NCBI GenBank assembly: GCA_030527765.1
Contig: JAUNAE010000233.1
Location: 1 to 6,088, forward strand
DNA from: Eubacteriales bacterium
Lineage (GTDB): Bacteria; Bacillota_A; Clostridia; Lachnospirales; Lachnospiraceae
Direction of reading: 5' to 3'
Length of the DNA: 6,088 nt
Shown: positions 1-6,088 of the stretch, piece by piece
How the letters are laid out: the number at the start of each line of letters is the position of its first letter
How positions within the stretch are numbered: position 1 is the stretch's first letter
Notes under the pieces: model-generated
The model's database searches: none
What the model was told of the DNA's origin: nothing
The model's input: the letters and a program-made list of their open reading frames with translations, nothing else
Program-made: the position numbers and the translations under genes

Positions 1-623
1 GCTTCTTCGGTCTCCTCTGTAGTTTCCTCAGTTGCTTCCGCATCCTGATTCTCTACGGTAATGGATACATAGCTGAAGGTGGACTGGGTTGCCTGCTCAT
101 CGGTAATCTCTACTTCTGCTGCAGCGCGTACTGCATCATACATACGTGTCTGGTAAGTCTGCAGTTCAAGATAAGTCTCTACCTGCTCCTGAGTGATGGA
201 AAGTTCTTTGATGGTCTCCTCAGAGTTGGCTGCCATGAATTCTTCCGCTGCTTTTTTGATGTTTTCACGATCCTCGTCGCTAATTTCAACACCGTAATCT
301 GCAGCCTTTGCCTTGAGCAGCATCATCTCCTCGATCGTATCAAGACTGGTCTGTACCATCTGCTCACCATAGGTCTGATTGGTCTCCTCATCGACAACAT
401 TGTCCCATCCCGGAGTCGATCCCATGTATGCCTGATAAAAATTCTCATACATTGCCTGCTGCTGACGGGCATAAAGGCTTAAAACCCCAAGAGGAAGTTC
501 CTCTCCATCTACGATTGCTACTGTTTTTGTTCCATCTAATGTTTCTTTACCGCATCCGGAAAGAAGGCTCATAGCCAGAGCTCCGGTTAATGCGAATACG
601 ATTGTCTTCTTAATTGAATTCAT
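1..623 (-). CDS. SurA_N/PrsA-type peptidyl-prolyl isomerase lipoprotein (N-terminal part, cut by window edge)
   Basis: The frame is open from an ATG at 621-623 to the left edge: 207 complete codons, then two bases of the next. Residues 1-24 form a lipoprotein signal: Lys5-Lys6, a hydrophobic stretch at about 7-20, and the lipobox L21-S22-G23-C24, so Cys24 should be lipidated and the protein anchored outside the membrane. Residues 34-46 (VAIVDGEELPLGV) have the look of the start of a SurA_N/PrsA chaperone domain, followed by long charged helices (about 88-170) with no enzymatic motif. The parvulin isomerase domain, if present, lies beyond the window. Residues 191-207 are rich in Glu and Thr, suggesting a flexible linker. 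In this family such proteins help fold exported proteins at the outer face of the membrane. The gene follows mfd on the same strand but has its own promoter candidate and a good ribosome binding site. Without the C-terminus it could also be a catalytically inactive SurA_N lipoprotein. Confidence 0.85.
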   Translation of the reverse strand, partial: MNSIKKTIVFALTGALAMSLLSGCGKETLDGTKTVAIVDGEELPLGVLSLYARQQQAMYENFYQAYMGSTPGWDNVVDEETNQTYGEQMVQTSLDTIEEMMLLKAKAADYGVEISDEDRENIKKAAEEFMAANSEETIKELSITQEQVETYLELQTYQTRMYDAVRAAAEVEITDEQATQSTFSYVSITVENQDAEATEETTEETEE

Positions 624-630
624 TACAATA

Positions 631-635
631 CCTCC
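631..635 (-). promoter_or_regulatory. Ribosome binding site of the lipoprotein gene
   Basis: GGAGG, read on the minus strand, lies 7 bases upstream of the ATG at 621-623. This fixes the start that gives a complete signal peptide and lipobox. Confidence 0.85.
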
Positions 636-655
636 AAATATAAGTCGCTAGAAAG

Positions 656-684
656 AGTATAATCTTTTTTTCGAAAATGAGCAA
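656..684 (-). promoter_or_regulatory. Candidate sigma-A promoter for the lipoprotein gene
   Basis: On the minus strand, TTGCTC (679-684) and TATACT (656-661) are separated by exactly 17 bases. The -10 element matches the consensus at 5 of 6 positions and the -35 at 3 of 6 (TTG kept). Transcription would begin around 648-650, giving a leader of about 25-30 bases that carries the GGAGG site. It lies in the AT-rich 178-base gap between mfd and the lipoprotein gene. The element was found by eye, and no transcript start data support it here. Confidence 0.55.
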
Positions 685-686
685 GT

Positions 687-699
687 AATTGTTACAATT
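687..699. promoter_or_regulatory. 13-bp perfect palindrome next to the -35 element (possible operator)
   Basis: AATTGT-T-ACAATT has two 6-base arms around a single central base. It begins 2 bases upstream of the candidate -35 hexamer of the lipoprotein promoter. That position would suit a regulator, either an activator contacting polymerase or a repressor. The surrounding sequence is AT-rich, so a chance palindrome is quite possible, and no specific regulator family is recognised. Confidence 0.3.
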
Positions 700-801
700 C
701 AAAGAAGAAAAAACAAAAGCATCATTCTCATTCACGATCCTCATTTTTTGAGATATTTTTTGAAGATTCAGATCATAGTTCACCCATAAACTTTAACACC
801 T

Positions 802-3800
802 TCAAGCCAGAGCCCCCAGTTCCCGACAGAATTCCATGAGAGAATAAATGACATCCCCTTCCGGCTGAAACAGAAATTTCGGTTCTTTGTCTGCCTTGAA
901 CTGCAGTCTCCGGCGGTATTTCTGTATGAGATCCGGGATTCCCGAAGGATCCAGTTTTGCATTTTCGTACAATGTAATTCGTATCTGCTCACCAATCTGC
1001 TTAATTTCTGTCACATAAGCCTGATGAGCCGTCGCTTTCAGCTGGGCTACAGCCAGAAGATTCAGGACTGCCTTAGATGGATCTCCAAAACGGTCAATTA
1101 ATTCTTCCAGCATATCATCATAGTCTCTCTCTGTCTGAATTCCTGCAATTCTCTTGTAGAGCTCCAGTTTCTGATATTCATTGGAAATGTAGGAATCCGG
1201 AAGATATGCATCCAGAATCAGGTCGATGGTTGTCTCGAAATCATCCATCGTCTCGATTCCTTTTGCCTCCTGCACCGCATCCGAGAGCATTTTGCAGTAG
1301 AGATCATAGCCCACGGCATTCATGTGCCCGTGCTGCTGTGCTCCCAGGAGGTTTCCTGCTCCTCGAAGTTCCAGATCTCGCATGGCAATTTTGAATCCGC
1401 TTCCAAGATCTGTGTACTCTCTGATGGCTGCAAGACGTTTTTCTGCGGTTTCTTTGAGCATTACATTTCTTCGATACATCAAAAAGGCGTAGGCGGTACG
1501 GTTGGAACGGCCAATTCGTCCCCGAAGCTGGTACAGCTGGGAAAGGCCGTAGCGGTCGGAATCGTGAATGATCATCGTATTTACATTGGAAATATCCAGA
1601 CCGGTCTCAATGATGGTAGTGGACACAAGCACATCAATTTCCCCGTTAATGAACTGATACATCACCTGCTCGAGTTCTTTTTCGCTCATTTGTCCATGGG
1701 CAAAATCCACTCGTGCCTCCGGCAGAAGTTTCGCAAGTCTAAGCGCCACATCTGCAATGTCGGTGACGCGGTTGTACACATAGTAAACCTGACCGCCCCG
1801 TCGAAGTTCTCTGTGAATCGCCTCTCTGACAGTTTCCTCATCATATTCCATAACATACGTCTGAATCGGCATTCGATCCATAGGCGGCTCTTCCAGGACA
1901 CTCATATCCCTGATTCCGATCATACTCATATGAAGTGTTCTCGGAATCGGAGTCGCCGTAAGTGTCAGAACATCCACATCTTTCTTCAGCTGTTTGATTT
2001 TTTCTTTATGGGCAACACCAAAACGCTGCTCCTCATCTACAATCAAAAGACCGAGGTTTTTGAACTCCACATCTTTGGAAAGTACTCGATGGGTTCCAAC
2101 GAGAATGTCCACCTGGCCTTTCTTCATCTCCTGAATGGTCTTTTTCTGCTGCGCCGGGGTACGGAATCGGCAGAGAAGTCCCACATTCACCGGAAATTCT
2201 TTCATTCTCTGAAGAAATGTGTTGTATACCTGCTGGGCAAGGATGGTGGTTGGCACCAGATACACCACCTGTCGGCTCTCCTGCACTGCCTTGAAGGCCG
2301 CGCGAAGAGCCACTTCGGTCTTTCCGTATCCAACATCACCGCAGACAAGGCGGTCCATGATCTTGGTACTCTCCATATCCCGCTTGGTATCCTCGATCGC
2401 CGTCAGCTGATCTTCGGTCTCCTCATATGGAAACATTTCCTCAAATTCCCTCTGCCATACCGTATCCGGACCACAGACGTAGCCTTCCTTTTCCTGACGG
2501 GCAGCATAGAGTTCCACCAGTTCCTTCGCAATGTCCTTTACCGCCCCTTTGACTTTGCTCTTGGTGCGGTTCCACTCCTGGGTTCCCAGGCGGTTCAGCT
2601 TCGGCGGGCGTGCCGTCTCTGCTCCTGTATATTTCTGCAGAGCGTCGGTCTGGGTTGCCAGAATATAGAGAAAACTGCCTCCCTGATACTCCAGTTTAAT
2701 ATAGTCTTTGACCGTTTTGTCTACGGTGACTTTCTCGATTCCCCGATAAACAGCAAGACCATGACGCTCATGTACCACATAATCTCCGATGGAAAGCTCC
2801 GCAAAGTCCTGAATACGCTTGCCGCTGTAGTTCTTCTTTTTCTTTTTTTTCTTCTGTTCCTGTCCGAAAATATCCGTCTCACTAATGACGGCAAATTTGA
2901 TCAGCGGATACTCGAAGCCTTTTCTTGCATGGCCGTAAAGTACCATGATTTCTCCGGGAGCAAGCTCTCTGTCGTAATCTTTTCCATAAAATGCCGACAG
3001 ACCTTCTCCCTGAAGATCCTTTGCCAGTCGCTCTGCTCTTGTGCGGGAGCCGGAAAGCAGCAGCACGCGATATCCTCTGGACTTATATTTTTCCAGATCC
3101 TTCACCAGAAGTTCAAAGCTGTTGTTGTAAGAGCTCATCGTCTGAACGGCGATGCTGTAACGCTCTGTGATTTTCCACTTATCCTGTTTTGGATCCAGGG
3201 CAGACAGTGCCACGCATCTTCTGGTATTCAGTTCCTTTCGCACATCTTCGAATCTGCACAGCCACTCTGAAGGGAGAGTTGTCTCTCCCTTCTCCTCCCG
3301 GCGCTTACGGCTTAGCTGATACTCTTCCTCCACCGCTTCTCCTGTTTCCATGAGGTGGTTTGGCTCATCCAGAAAGATGATCGACTGCTCCTTCGGGAAA
3401 TAATCCAGGAAGGAAACCATATTCTTCTGTCCGATCAGCTCACCGGCCGGATAAATGGTGATCTCATCCAGATCCTCCAGAGAACGCTGGCTCTCTGCAT
3501 CAAAACTTCGAATGGAATCAATCTCATCTCCCCAGAGTTCAATTCTCCATGGATTTTCTTCCGTCAGAGGATAAAGGTCGATAATTCCTCCGCGCACAGA
3601 GAACTGTCCCGGCATTTCCACCTGTCCCACAAGTTCATACCCGAGAGCCACAAGATCCTTTCGGAAAGTGCCAAGGTCCAGCGTGCTGTCGGATGCGAAA
3701 TGAAGAAGTCTCTGTTCTACTTTTTCCAGAGGAAGCAGATAATCCATACATCCGTCAATGCTGGTAATCACTGTCACTTCTTTTCGCTCAAGAAGCGCCT

Positions 3801-4113
3801 TCACTACCTGCATTCTCTGGCGGATCAGCAGATTTCCGTGAATATCCGCCTGAAAGAACAGAAGATCCTTCGCCGGATAAAAGAGCACATTTTTGTCGTA
3901 AAACCGATAATCCTCATAAAGTTCCTTCGCCTTTCGCTCATCCTGTGCCAGAATCAGACGAAATGGAAAGAGCCCGGAAAGCCCATACATCATATGGACT
4001 TTCTGGGACTCTATACATCCGGATACTACAAGGACTCCTCGATTTTTTTTGCTGTTTTCTGCGATTTTCTCAAACTCAGCGAGTTCGAAAAGCGGCTGCA
4101 AAAAAGATCTCAT
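802..4113 (-). CDS. mfd: Transcription-repair coupling factor Mfd
   Basis: Mfd is an ATP-driven DNA translocase that binds RNA polymerase stalled at lesions, pushes it off the template and recruits UvrA for nucleotide excision repair. The 1103-residue product is near the usual 1150 or so. Approximate domains: UvrB-like module (1-340) with a degenerate first P-loop and the UvrA-contact region around [13 protein letters not shown] (170-182); D3 (340-415); Lys-rich linker (421-427); RNA polymerase interaction domain starting at [10 protein letters not shown] (443-452) and running to about 500; SF2 translocase lobes (530-905) with Walker [10 protein letters not shown] (592-600), Walker B DEEQ (693-696), TATPIPRT (719-726), TGLD (837-840) and QLRGRIGRS (862-870); RecG-like TRG segment around RGAGNLLG (917-924); C-terminal TRCF domain (970-1103). 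All helicase motifs look intact. The ATG at 4113 has a GAGGTGA ribosome site 6 bases upstream that overlaps the pth stop, and 11 bases separate the two genes. No convincing terminator follows the TGA at 802-804. Confidence 0.98.
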   Translation of the reverse strand: MRSFLQPLFELAEFEKIAENSKKNRGVLVVSGCIESQKVHMMYGLSGLFPFRLILAQDERKAKELYEDYRFYDKNVLFYPAKDLLFFQADIHGNLLIRQRMQVVKALLERKEVTVITSIDGCMDYLLPLEKVEQRLLHFASDSTLDLGTFRKDLVALGYELVGQVEMPGQFSVRGGIIDLYPLTEENPWRIELWGDEIDSIRSFDAESQRSLEDLDEITIYPAGELIGQKNMVSFLDYFPKEQSIIFLDEPNHLMETGEAVEEEYQLSRKRREEKGETTLPSEWLCRFEDVRKELNTRRCVALSALDPKQDKWKITERYSIAVQTMSSYNNSFELLVKDLEKYKSRGYRVLLLSGSRTRAERLAKDLQGEGLSAFYGKDYDRELAPGEIMVLYGHARKGFEYPLIKFAVISETDIFGQEQKKKKKKKNYSGKRIQDFAELSIGDYVVHERHGLAVYRGIEKVTVDKTVKDYIKLEYQGGSFLYILATQTDALQKYTGAETARPPKLNRLGTQEWNRTKSKVKGAVKDIAKELVELYAARQEKEGYVCGPDTVWQREFEEMFPYEETEDQLTAIEDTKRDMESTKIMDRLVCGDVGYGKTEVALRAAFKAVQESRQVVYLVPTTILAQQVYNTFLQRMKEFPVNVGLLCRFRTPAQQKKTIQEMKKGQVDILVGTHRVLSKDVEFKNLGLLIVDEEQRFGVAHKEKIKQLKKDVDVLTLTATPIPRTLHMSMIGIRDMSVLEEPPMDRMPIQTYVMEYDEETVREAIHRELRRGGQVYYVYNRVTDIADVALRLAKLLPEARVDFAHGQMSEKELEQVMYQFINGEIDVLVSTTIIETGLDISNVNTMIIHDSDRYGLSQLYQLRGRIGRSNRTAYAFLMYRRNVMLKETAEKRLAAIREYTDLGSGFKIAMRDLELRGAGNLLGAQQHGHMNAVGYDLYCKMLSDAVQEAKGIETMDDFETTIDLILDAYLPDSYISNEYQKLELYKRIAGIQTERDYDDMLEELIDRFGDPSKAVLNLLAVAQLKATAHQAYVTEIKQIGEQIRITLYENAKLDPSGIPDLIQKYRRRLQFKADKEPKFLFQPEGDVIYSLMEFCRELGALA
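2833..2853 (-). other. Lys7 tract of mfd containing an A_AAA_AAG slippery heptamer
   Basis: Codons 421-427 of mfd read AAG AAA AAA AAG AAA AAG AAG and encode seven lysines in the linker between D3 and the RNA polymerase interaction domain. Bases 2848-2842 form A_AAA_AAG in the correct phase for a -1 ribosomal shift, as in dnaX. An AGGA lies 9 bases upstream (2858-2861), close to the spacing of the dnaX stimulator. No strong stem-loop was found downstream. Basic linkers are normal at this place in Mfd, so the tract is certain but any frameshift is speculation. Confidence 0.6.
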
Positions 4114-4119
4114 AGTCTG

Positions 4120-4126
4120 TCACCTC
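4120..4126 (-). promoter_or_regulatory. Ribosome binding site of mfd, overlapping the pth stop codon
   Basis: GAGGTGA on the minus strand shares two bases with the TGA that ends pth (4125-4127) and lies 6 bases before the mfd ATG. A ribosome ending pth would sit on this site, which suggests translational coupling. Confidence 0.8.
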
Positions 4127-4700
4127 AATCGTTTTTCTTGCGATTATATTTATTCATTGCTGCATCCGCACCCTCTGTTACCATCAGAGCAACTGCTTCG
4201 CTTGCATCATCCAGTGCTTCATCGACGATTTTGCGGTCTACGGAATCGAATCGTCCAAGGACATAATCCGCCAGGTCCCAACCTTTTGGCTTTGCCCCGA
4301 CGCCGACTTTGATTCGAAGAAATTTGTCTGTTCCCAGACGTTTGATAATATCCTTCATTCCGTTGTGGCCGCCGGCACTTCCCTGCTTGCGGATACGCAG
4401 GCAGCCCGGATCCAGATCAATGTCGTCATAGACAACGATCAGCTCAGATTCCGGATCGATCTTGAAATAGGCAGCCATTTCCTGAACAGGACCGCCGCTC
4501 AAATTCATGAAAGACAGCGGTTTCATGACAATCACCTTCTCAGAACCGATCATTCCTTTGCCATACATGGCGTTGAACTTCACTCCGGTCTGAGGAATGT
4601 TATATTTCTCAATCAGACGGTCTACCGCATCAAATCCCATGTTGTGGCGGGTACCTTCATATGTTTTGCCCGGATTTCCCAGGCCGACAATCAAATACAT
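4125..4700 (-). CDS. pth: Peptidyl-tRNA hydrolase
   Basis: Pth cleaves the ester bond of peptidyl-tRNAs released by stalled or aborted ribosomes, recycling tRNA in the cytoplasm. The 191-residue product is normal for the family. Expected active-site positions are present: Asn9 in LIVGLGNPG (3-11), the catalytic His19 in TRHN (17-20), Asn66 in PLSFMNLSG (61-69, with Ser where Thr is usual), Asp92 in YDDID (91-95), and GGHNG (110-114) with Asn113. The frame stays open upstream to 4817, but the ATG at 4698-4700 is preferred: the family fold starts at MYLIVGLGNPG and a strong GGAGGAG lies 8 bases before it. The upstream gene ends 16 bases away and mfd starts 11 bases after, so the three genes form a compact operon. 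The pth-mfd order is also known from Bacillus. Confidence 0.98.
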   Translation of the reverse strand: MYLIVGLGNPGKTYEGTRHNMGFDAVDRLIEKYNIPQTGVKFNAMYGKGMIGSEKVIVMKPLSFMNLSGGPVQEMAAYFKIDPESELIVVYDDIDLDPGCLRIRKQGSAGGHNGMKDIIKRLGTDKFLRIKVGVGAKPKGWDLADYVLGRFDSVDRKIVDEALDDASEAVALMVTEGADAAMNKYNRKKND

Positions 4701-4708
4701 TCTGTCTG

Positions 4709-4715
4709 CTCCTCC
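4709..4715 (-). promoter_or_regulatory. Ribosome binding site of pth, deciding its start
   Basis: GGAGGAG on the minus strand lies 8 bases before the ATG at 4698-4700 and one base after the TGA (4717-4719) of the preceding gene. It supports the short, family-typical start over the 39-residue upstream extension. Confidence 0.9.
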
Positions 4716-4716
4716 A

Positions 4717-5667
4717 TCAGTTGAAGTAGACCATTTCGTCCTGAAGCGGTTCACAAGGCTCCACAGATTCGGCATACAGCACCAGTCCTTCTCCCTGATA
4801 TTCTGTGCGGTTCTCAACCTTCGCCTTTGCAGTTACCTGAACCCACTGTCCCGGACGAAGCTCTTTGGCATTCTCGCTTTTGCAGACAAATCCAAGGAAT
4901 GTGGTATCGTCTGCACAACAGGTCATAGCGGTTCTTCCCGGAACGAAGAATTTGCTTCCCATTCCACGCGGCTTCATGGCTCTTGCGATGAAACGAACGG
5001 TTTTTCCTTCGTAATTCTCCGGATTATCCATTCCATCAACAAACCAGATACCGTAATCCTCCGGAAGAATCTCGATGATCGGTGCATCCATATCGAATGG
5101 CATCTCATCCTCGAAAATATCCGTCATTTCTCCTTCTTCATCCTCGAAGATGACCTCAGCTCCCTGGTTTGCCACCTTGATCTGACGACGATATGCCGGA
5201 AGCGGATCCCCCTTCTTGCTGCGGTTAAAGACAACCATATCTGCGTTGCGAACCATATCCATGAAAATAGATTTCATGTTGTTAATGTATACCTGATAGG
5301 TGCTGGCATCTACACAGGTGATCTCCTGCTCGATACCCCAGCCTTCCGGCATTTCCATGTTTTCGAATTTGCTCACAAGCCACATGCCGTTGTACTCGAT
5401 TACGACACGTTCCGGATTGTGAAGGATCGCCATGCTCTGAAGGCTTGCCGGAGTCAGATCCTCTTCCTTCTCAATCTTGACAACAACAATGTTTTTGCGT
5501 GCGAGAGCAGCGGTATCATACTCCTCCTCACCCTCTTCGCAGAGAATCAGAAGTGTTTTGCCCTCAATCTGAAAGTAATCCTGATCTAATGTAAAACGGA
5601 GAAAGGTGGTCTTGCCACTCTCCAGAAAACCGGAGATCAGGTATACCGGAACTGTAATTTCGTCCAT
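4717..5667 (-). CDS. G3E-like P-loop GTPase fused to a DUF1980 (YcgQ/TIGR03943-like) C-terminal module
   Basis: The 316-residue protein has no signal peptide or membrane segment and should be cytoplasmic. The N-terminal part (1 to about 180) resembles the G3E/CobW class: a strand leading into the P-loop GFLESGKTT (13-21), a possible ERSG-equivalent IEYNG (90-94), and an NKxD-like NRSKKGD (148-154). The CxCC metal site that normally follows the P-loop in COG0523 proteins is not visible; only one Cys (43) lies there. A very acidic stretch (174-196) leads to a C-terminal domain (about 208-316) with the hallmarks of DUF1980: the PExYxGKTVxF-type opening (216-226), MTCCADD (248-254), GFVCK (259-263), GQWVQVTAK (273-281) and a closing Tyr/Glu-rich strand. 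The start ATG has AGGAG 7 bases upstream. It sits between a His-rich CobW-family GTPase and pth. A role in zinc or other metal handling is inferred from the domains and the neighbour; the substrate is unknown. Confidence 0.85.
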   Translation of the reverse strand: MDEITVPVYLISGFLESGKTTFLRFTLDQDYFQIEGKTLLILCEEGEEEYDTAALARKNIVVVKIEKEEDLTPASLQSMAILHNPERVVIEYNGMWLVSKFENMEMPEGWGIEQEITCVDASTYQVYINNMKSIFMDMVRNADMVVFNRSKKGDPLPAYRRQIKVANQGAEVIFEDEEGEMTDIFEDEMPFDMDAPIIEILPEDYGIWFVDGMDNPENYEGKTVRFIARAMKPRGMGSKFFVPGRTAMTCCADDTTFLGFVCKSENAKELRPGQWVQVTAKAKVENRTEYQGEGLVLYAESVEPCEPLQDEMVYFN

Positions 5668-5674
5668 CGTATTT

Positions 5675-5679
5675 CTCCT
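5675..5679 (-). promoter_or_regulatory. Ribosome binding site of the GTPase-DUF1980 gene
   Basis: AGGAG (within GAGGAGA) on the minus strand lies 7 bases before the ATG at 5665-5667, in the 45-base gap after the CobW-family gene. No promoter-like pair was seen in that gap, so the gene is probably read from upstream. Confidence 0.85.
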
Positions 5680-5712
5680 CGTAAAATCGACTTTTATGTA
5701 TGGTGATATTCA

Positions 5713-6088
5713 TTATAATCCGAACAGCTCAGCCAGTTTGTCCTCTTTGAGCTCAGCTCCGATTACGCAGAGACGGCCGGTATATTCCGGGCTTCCCTCG
5801 CGAATCTCAGTTTCTTCCGGAACCATATCGAAGTAGATCCATGTTCCGTTCTCTGCCGGAAGCATTCCTTTGGCACGAAGAATGGTACCATACTCTTCTG
5901 TTGTGCTGAGTTTGTTAAGAATTTCCTCAAGACCTTCTTTTGTGAATTTCTTGATGGTCTCCTTGCCCCAGCTTCCGAAGATGTCATCTGCATGATGATG
6001 GTGATGATCATGGTGGTCATGTCCACAGCCGCAGCTGCACTCACCGTCATGGTGATGATGATGTTCGTGATCATGGTCATGATGGTGC
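5713..6088 (-). CDS. CobW/G3E-family (COG0523) GTP-binding metallochaperone, C-terminal part
   Basis: The frame enters from the right edge and ends at the TAA at 5713-5715, giving 124 visible residues. The first 32 are a metal-binding linker with 18 His and the motif CSCGCG (17-22). Residues about 36-124 match the CobW C-terminal domain: a helix rich in Lys and Leu, then ILRAKGMLP (69-77), GTWIYFDMVP (81-90), GRLCVIGAEL (104-113) and a final helix ending in ELFGL. The GTPase domain with its P-loop and CxCC site should lie to the right of the window. COG0523 proteins use GTP to deliver zinc, cobalt, nickel or iron to target enzymes or to buffer the metal; the His linker between GTPase and C-terminal domains is typical of many members. 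The metal cannot be told from this fragment. The next gene, 45 bases on, carries a related GTPase domain, so the two may work together. Confidence 0.92.
   Translation of the reverse strand, partial: HHHDHDHEHHHHHDGECSCGCGHDHHDHHHHHADDIFGSWGKETIKKFTKEGLEEILNKLSTTEEYGTILRAKGMLPAENGTWIYFDMVPEETEIREGSPEYTGRLCVIGAELKEDKLAELFGL
5992..6087 (-). repeat. His/Asp/Cys-rich low-complexity coding tract
   Basis: Runs of CAT and CAC codons, broken by GAT and GAC, encode two His-rich blocks (visible residues 1-14 and 23-32) flanking a CSCGCG core. The tract is imperfectly repetitive at the DNA level, which can favour length variation between strains. It belongs to the CobW-family gene and probably binds or stores divalent metal. 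Confidence 0.85.

Noticed and set aside
740..752. CTCA-TTTTT-TGAG hairpin after mfd as an intrinsic terminator
   Set aside because: The stem has only four pairs and lacks a GC-rich core, and in the minus-strand transcript it is not followed by a U run. It is too weak to call.
744..767. Direct repeat of TTTTTTGAGAT and TTTTTTGAAGAT
   Set aside because: It is short, imperfect and made mostly of T runs in an AT-rich gap, so it is easily explained by composition.
1324..3270. Plus-strand open frame of 648 codons
   Set aside because: It lies fully antisense to the intact and highly conserved mfd helicase region. Its translation is rich in Ser, His, Phe and Leu with no domain motif and no proper ribosome site, as expected for the reverse of a coding frame.
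3355..4266. Plus-strand open frame of 303 codons
   Set aside because: It is antisense to the 5' part of mfd and the end of pth, with no family motif and no upstream ribosome site that would make it credible.
4701..4817. 39-residue N-terminal extension of pth
   Set aside because: It overlaps the end of the preceding gene in another frame, lacks family similarity, and the strong GGAGGAG serves the ATG at 4698-4700, where the Pth fold begins.
4597..5589. Plus-strand open frame of 330 codons
   Set aside because: It is antisense to pth and the GTPase-DUF1980 gene, both of which have clear motifs and ribosome sites. The product shows no recognisable domain.
5668..5712. Internal promoter between the two GTPase genes
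   Set aside because: The 45-base gap shows a ribosome site but no properly spaced -35/-10 pair, so read-through from upstream is simpler.
5763..6080. Minus-strand 105-codon frame rich in Met, Ile and Thr
   Set aside because: It is the shifted reading of the His-codon tract and of the CobW C-terminal domain. The true frame gives conserved motifs and runs to the TAA at 5713-5715.
5992..6087. CRISPR-like or intergenic tandem repeat
   Set aside because: The repetitive look comes from His and Asp codons in one open frame. There is no regular repeat-spacer structure.

Overview
The window reads as a piece of a Firmicutes chromosome, most likely from the class Clostridia and plausibly Lachnospiraceae. 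This rests on strong GGAGG-type ribosome binding sites, mid-range base composition, the pth-mfd gene order followed by a PrsA/SurA-like lipoprotein (pth-mfd order is also known from Bacillus), and the sequence style of the two metal-type GTPases. The taxonomic call is inference. No tRNA, rRNA, CRISPR array, insertion sequence or phage gene was seen. All five genes lie on the minus strand, so transcription runs from the right edge to the left.

Layout in order of transcription: (1) 6088-5713, the C-terminal part of a CobW/G3E-family GTPase (COG0523), entering the window inside an extreme His/Asp/Cys-rich linker; (2) 5667-4717, a 316-residue protein with an N-terminal G3E-like P-loop domain and a C-terminal module that resembles DUF1980 (the C-terminal part of YcgQ/TIGR03943 proteins); (3) 4700-4125, peptidyl-tRNA hydrolase (pth); (4) 4113-802, the transcription-repair coupling factor Mfd; (5) 623-1, the N-terminal 207 residues of a secreted lipoprotein of the SurA_N/PrsA foldase type, cut by the left edge. 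The gaps are 45, 16, 11 and 178 bases. The first four genes are therefore probably co-transcribed, and pth and mfd look translationally coupled. The lipoprotein gene has its own candidate sigma-A promoter in the only sizeable intergenic region.

Functionally there are two themes. Genes 1 and 2 look like a metal-trafficking pair: a His-rich COG0523 metallochaperone next to a GTPase fused to the DUF1980 module. In Bacillus, homologues of these two modules (YciC and YcgQ) belong to the zinc-starvation response. Genes 3 and 4 are housekeeping: Pth recycles peptidyl-tRNA released by stalled ribosomes, and Mfd removes stalled RNA polymerase and recruits repair. Gene 5 probably assists folding of exported proteins.

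The least ordinary items are the GTPase-DUF1980 fusion with altered GTPase motifs, and a canonical A_AAA_AAG slippery heptamer in the Lys7 linker of mfd that would yield a truncated Mfd if used. Nothing here proves a new system; the GTPase pair is the best candidate for a poorly described one.
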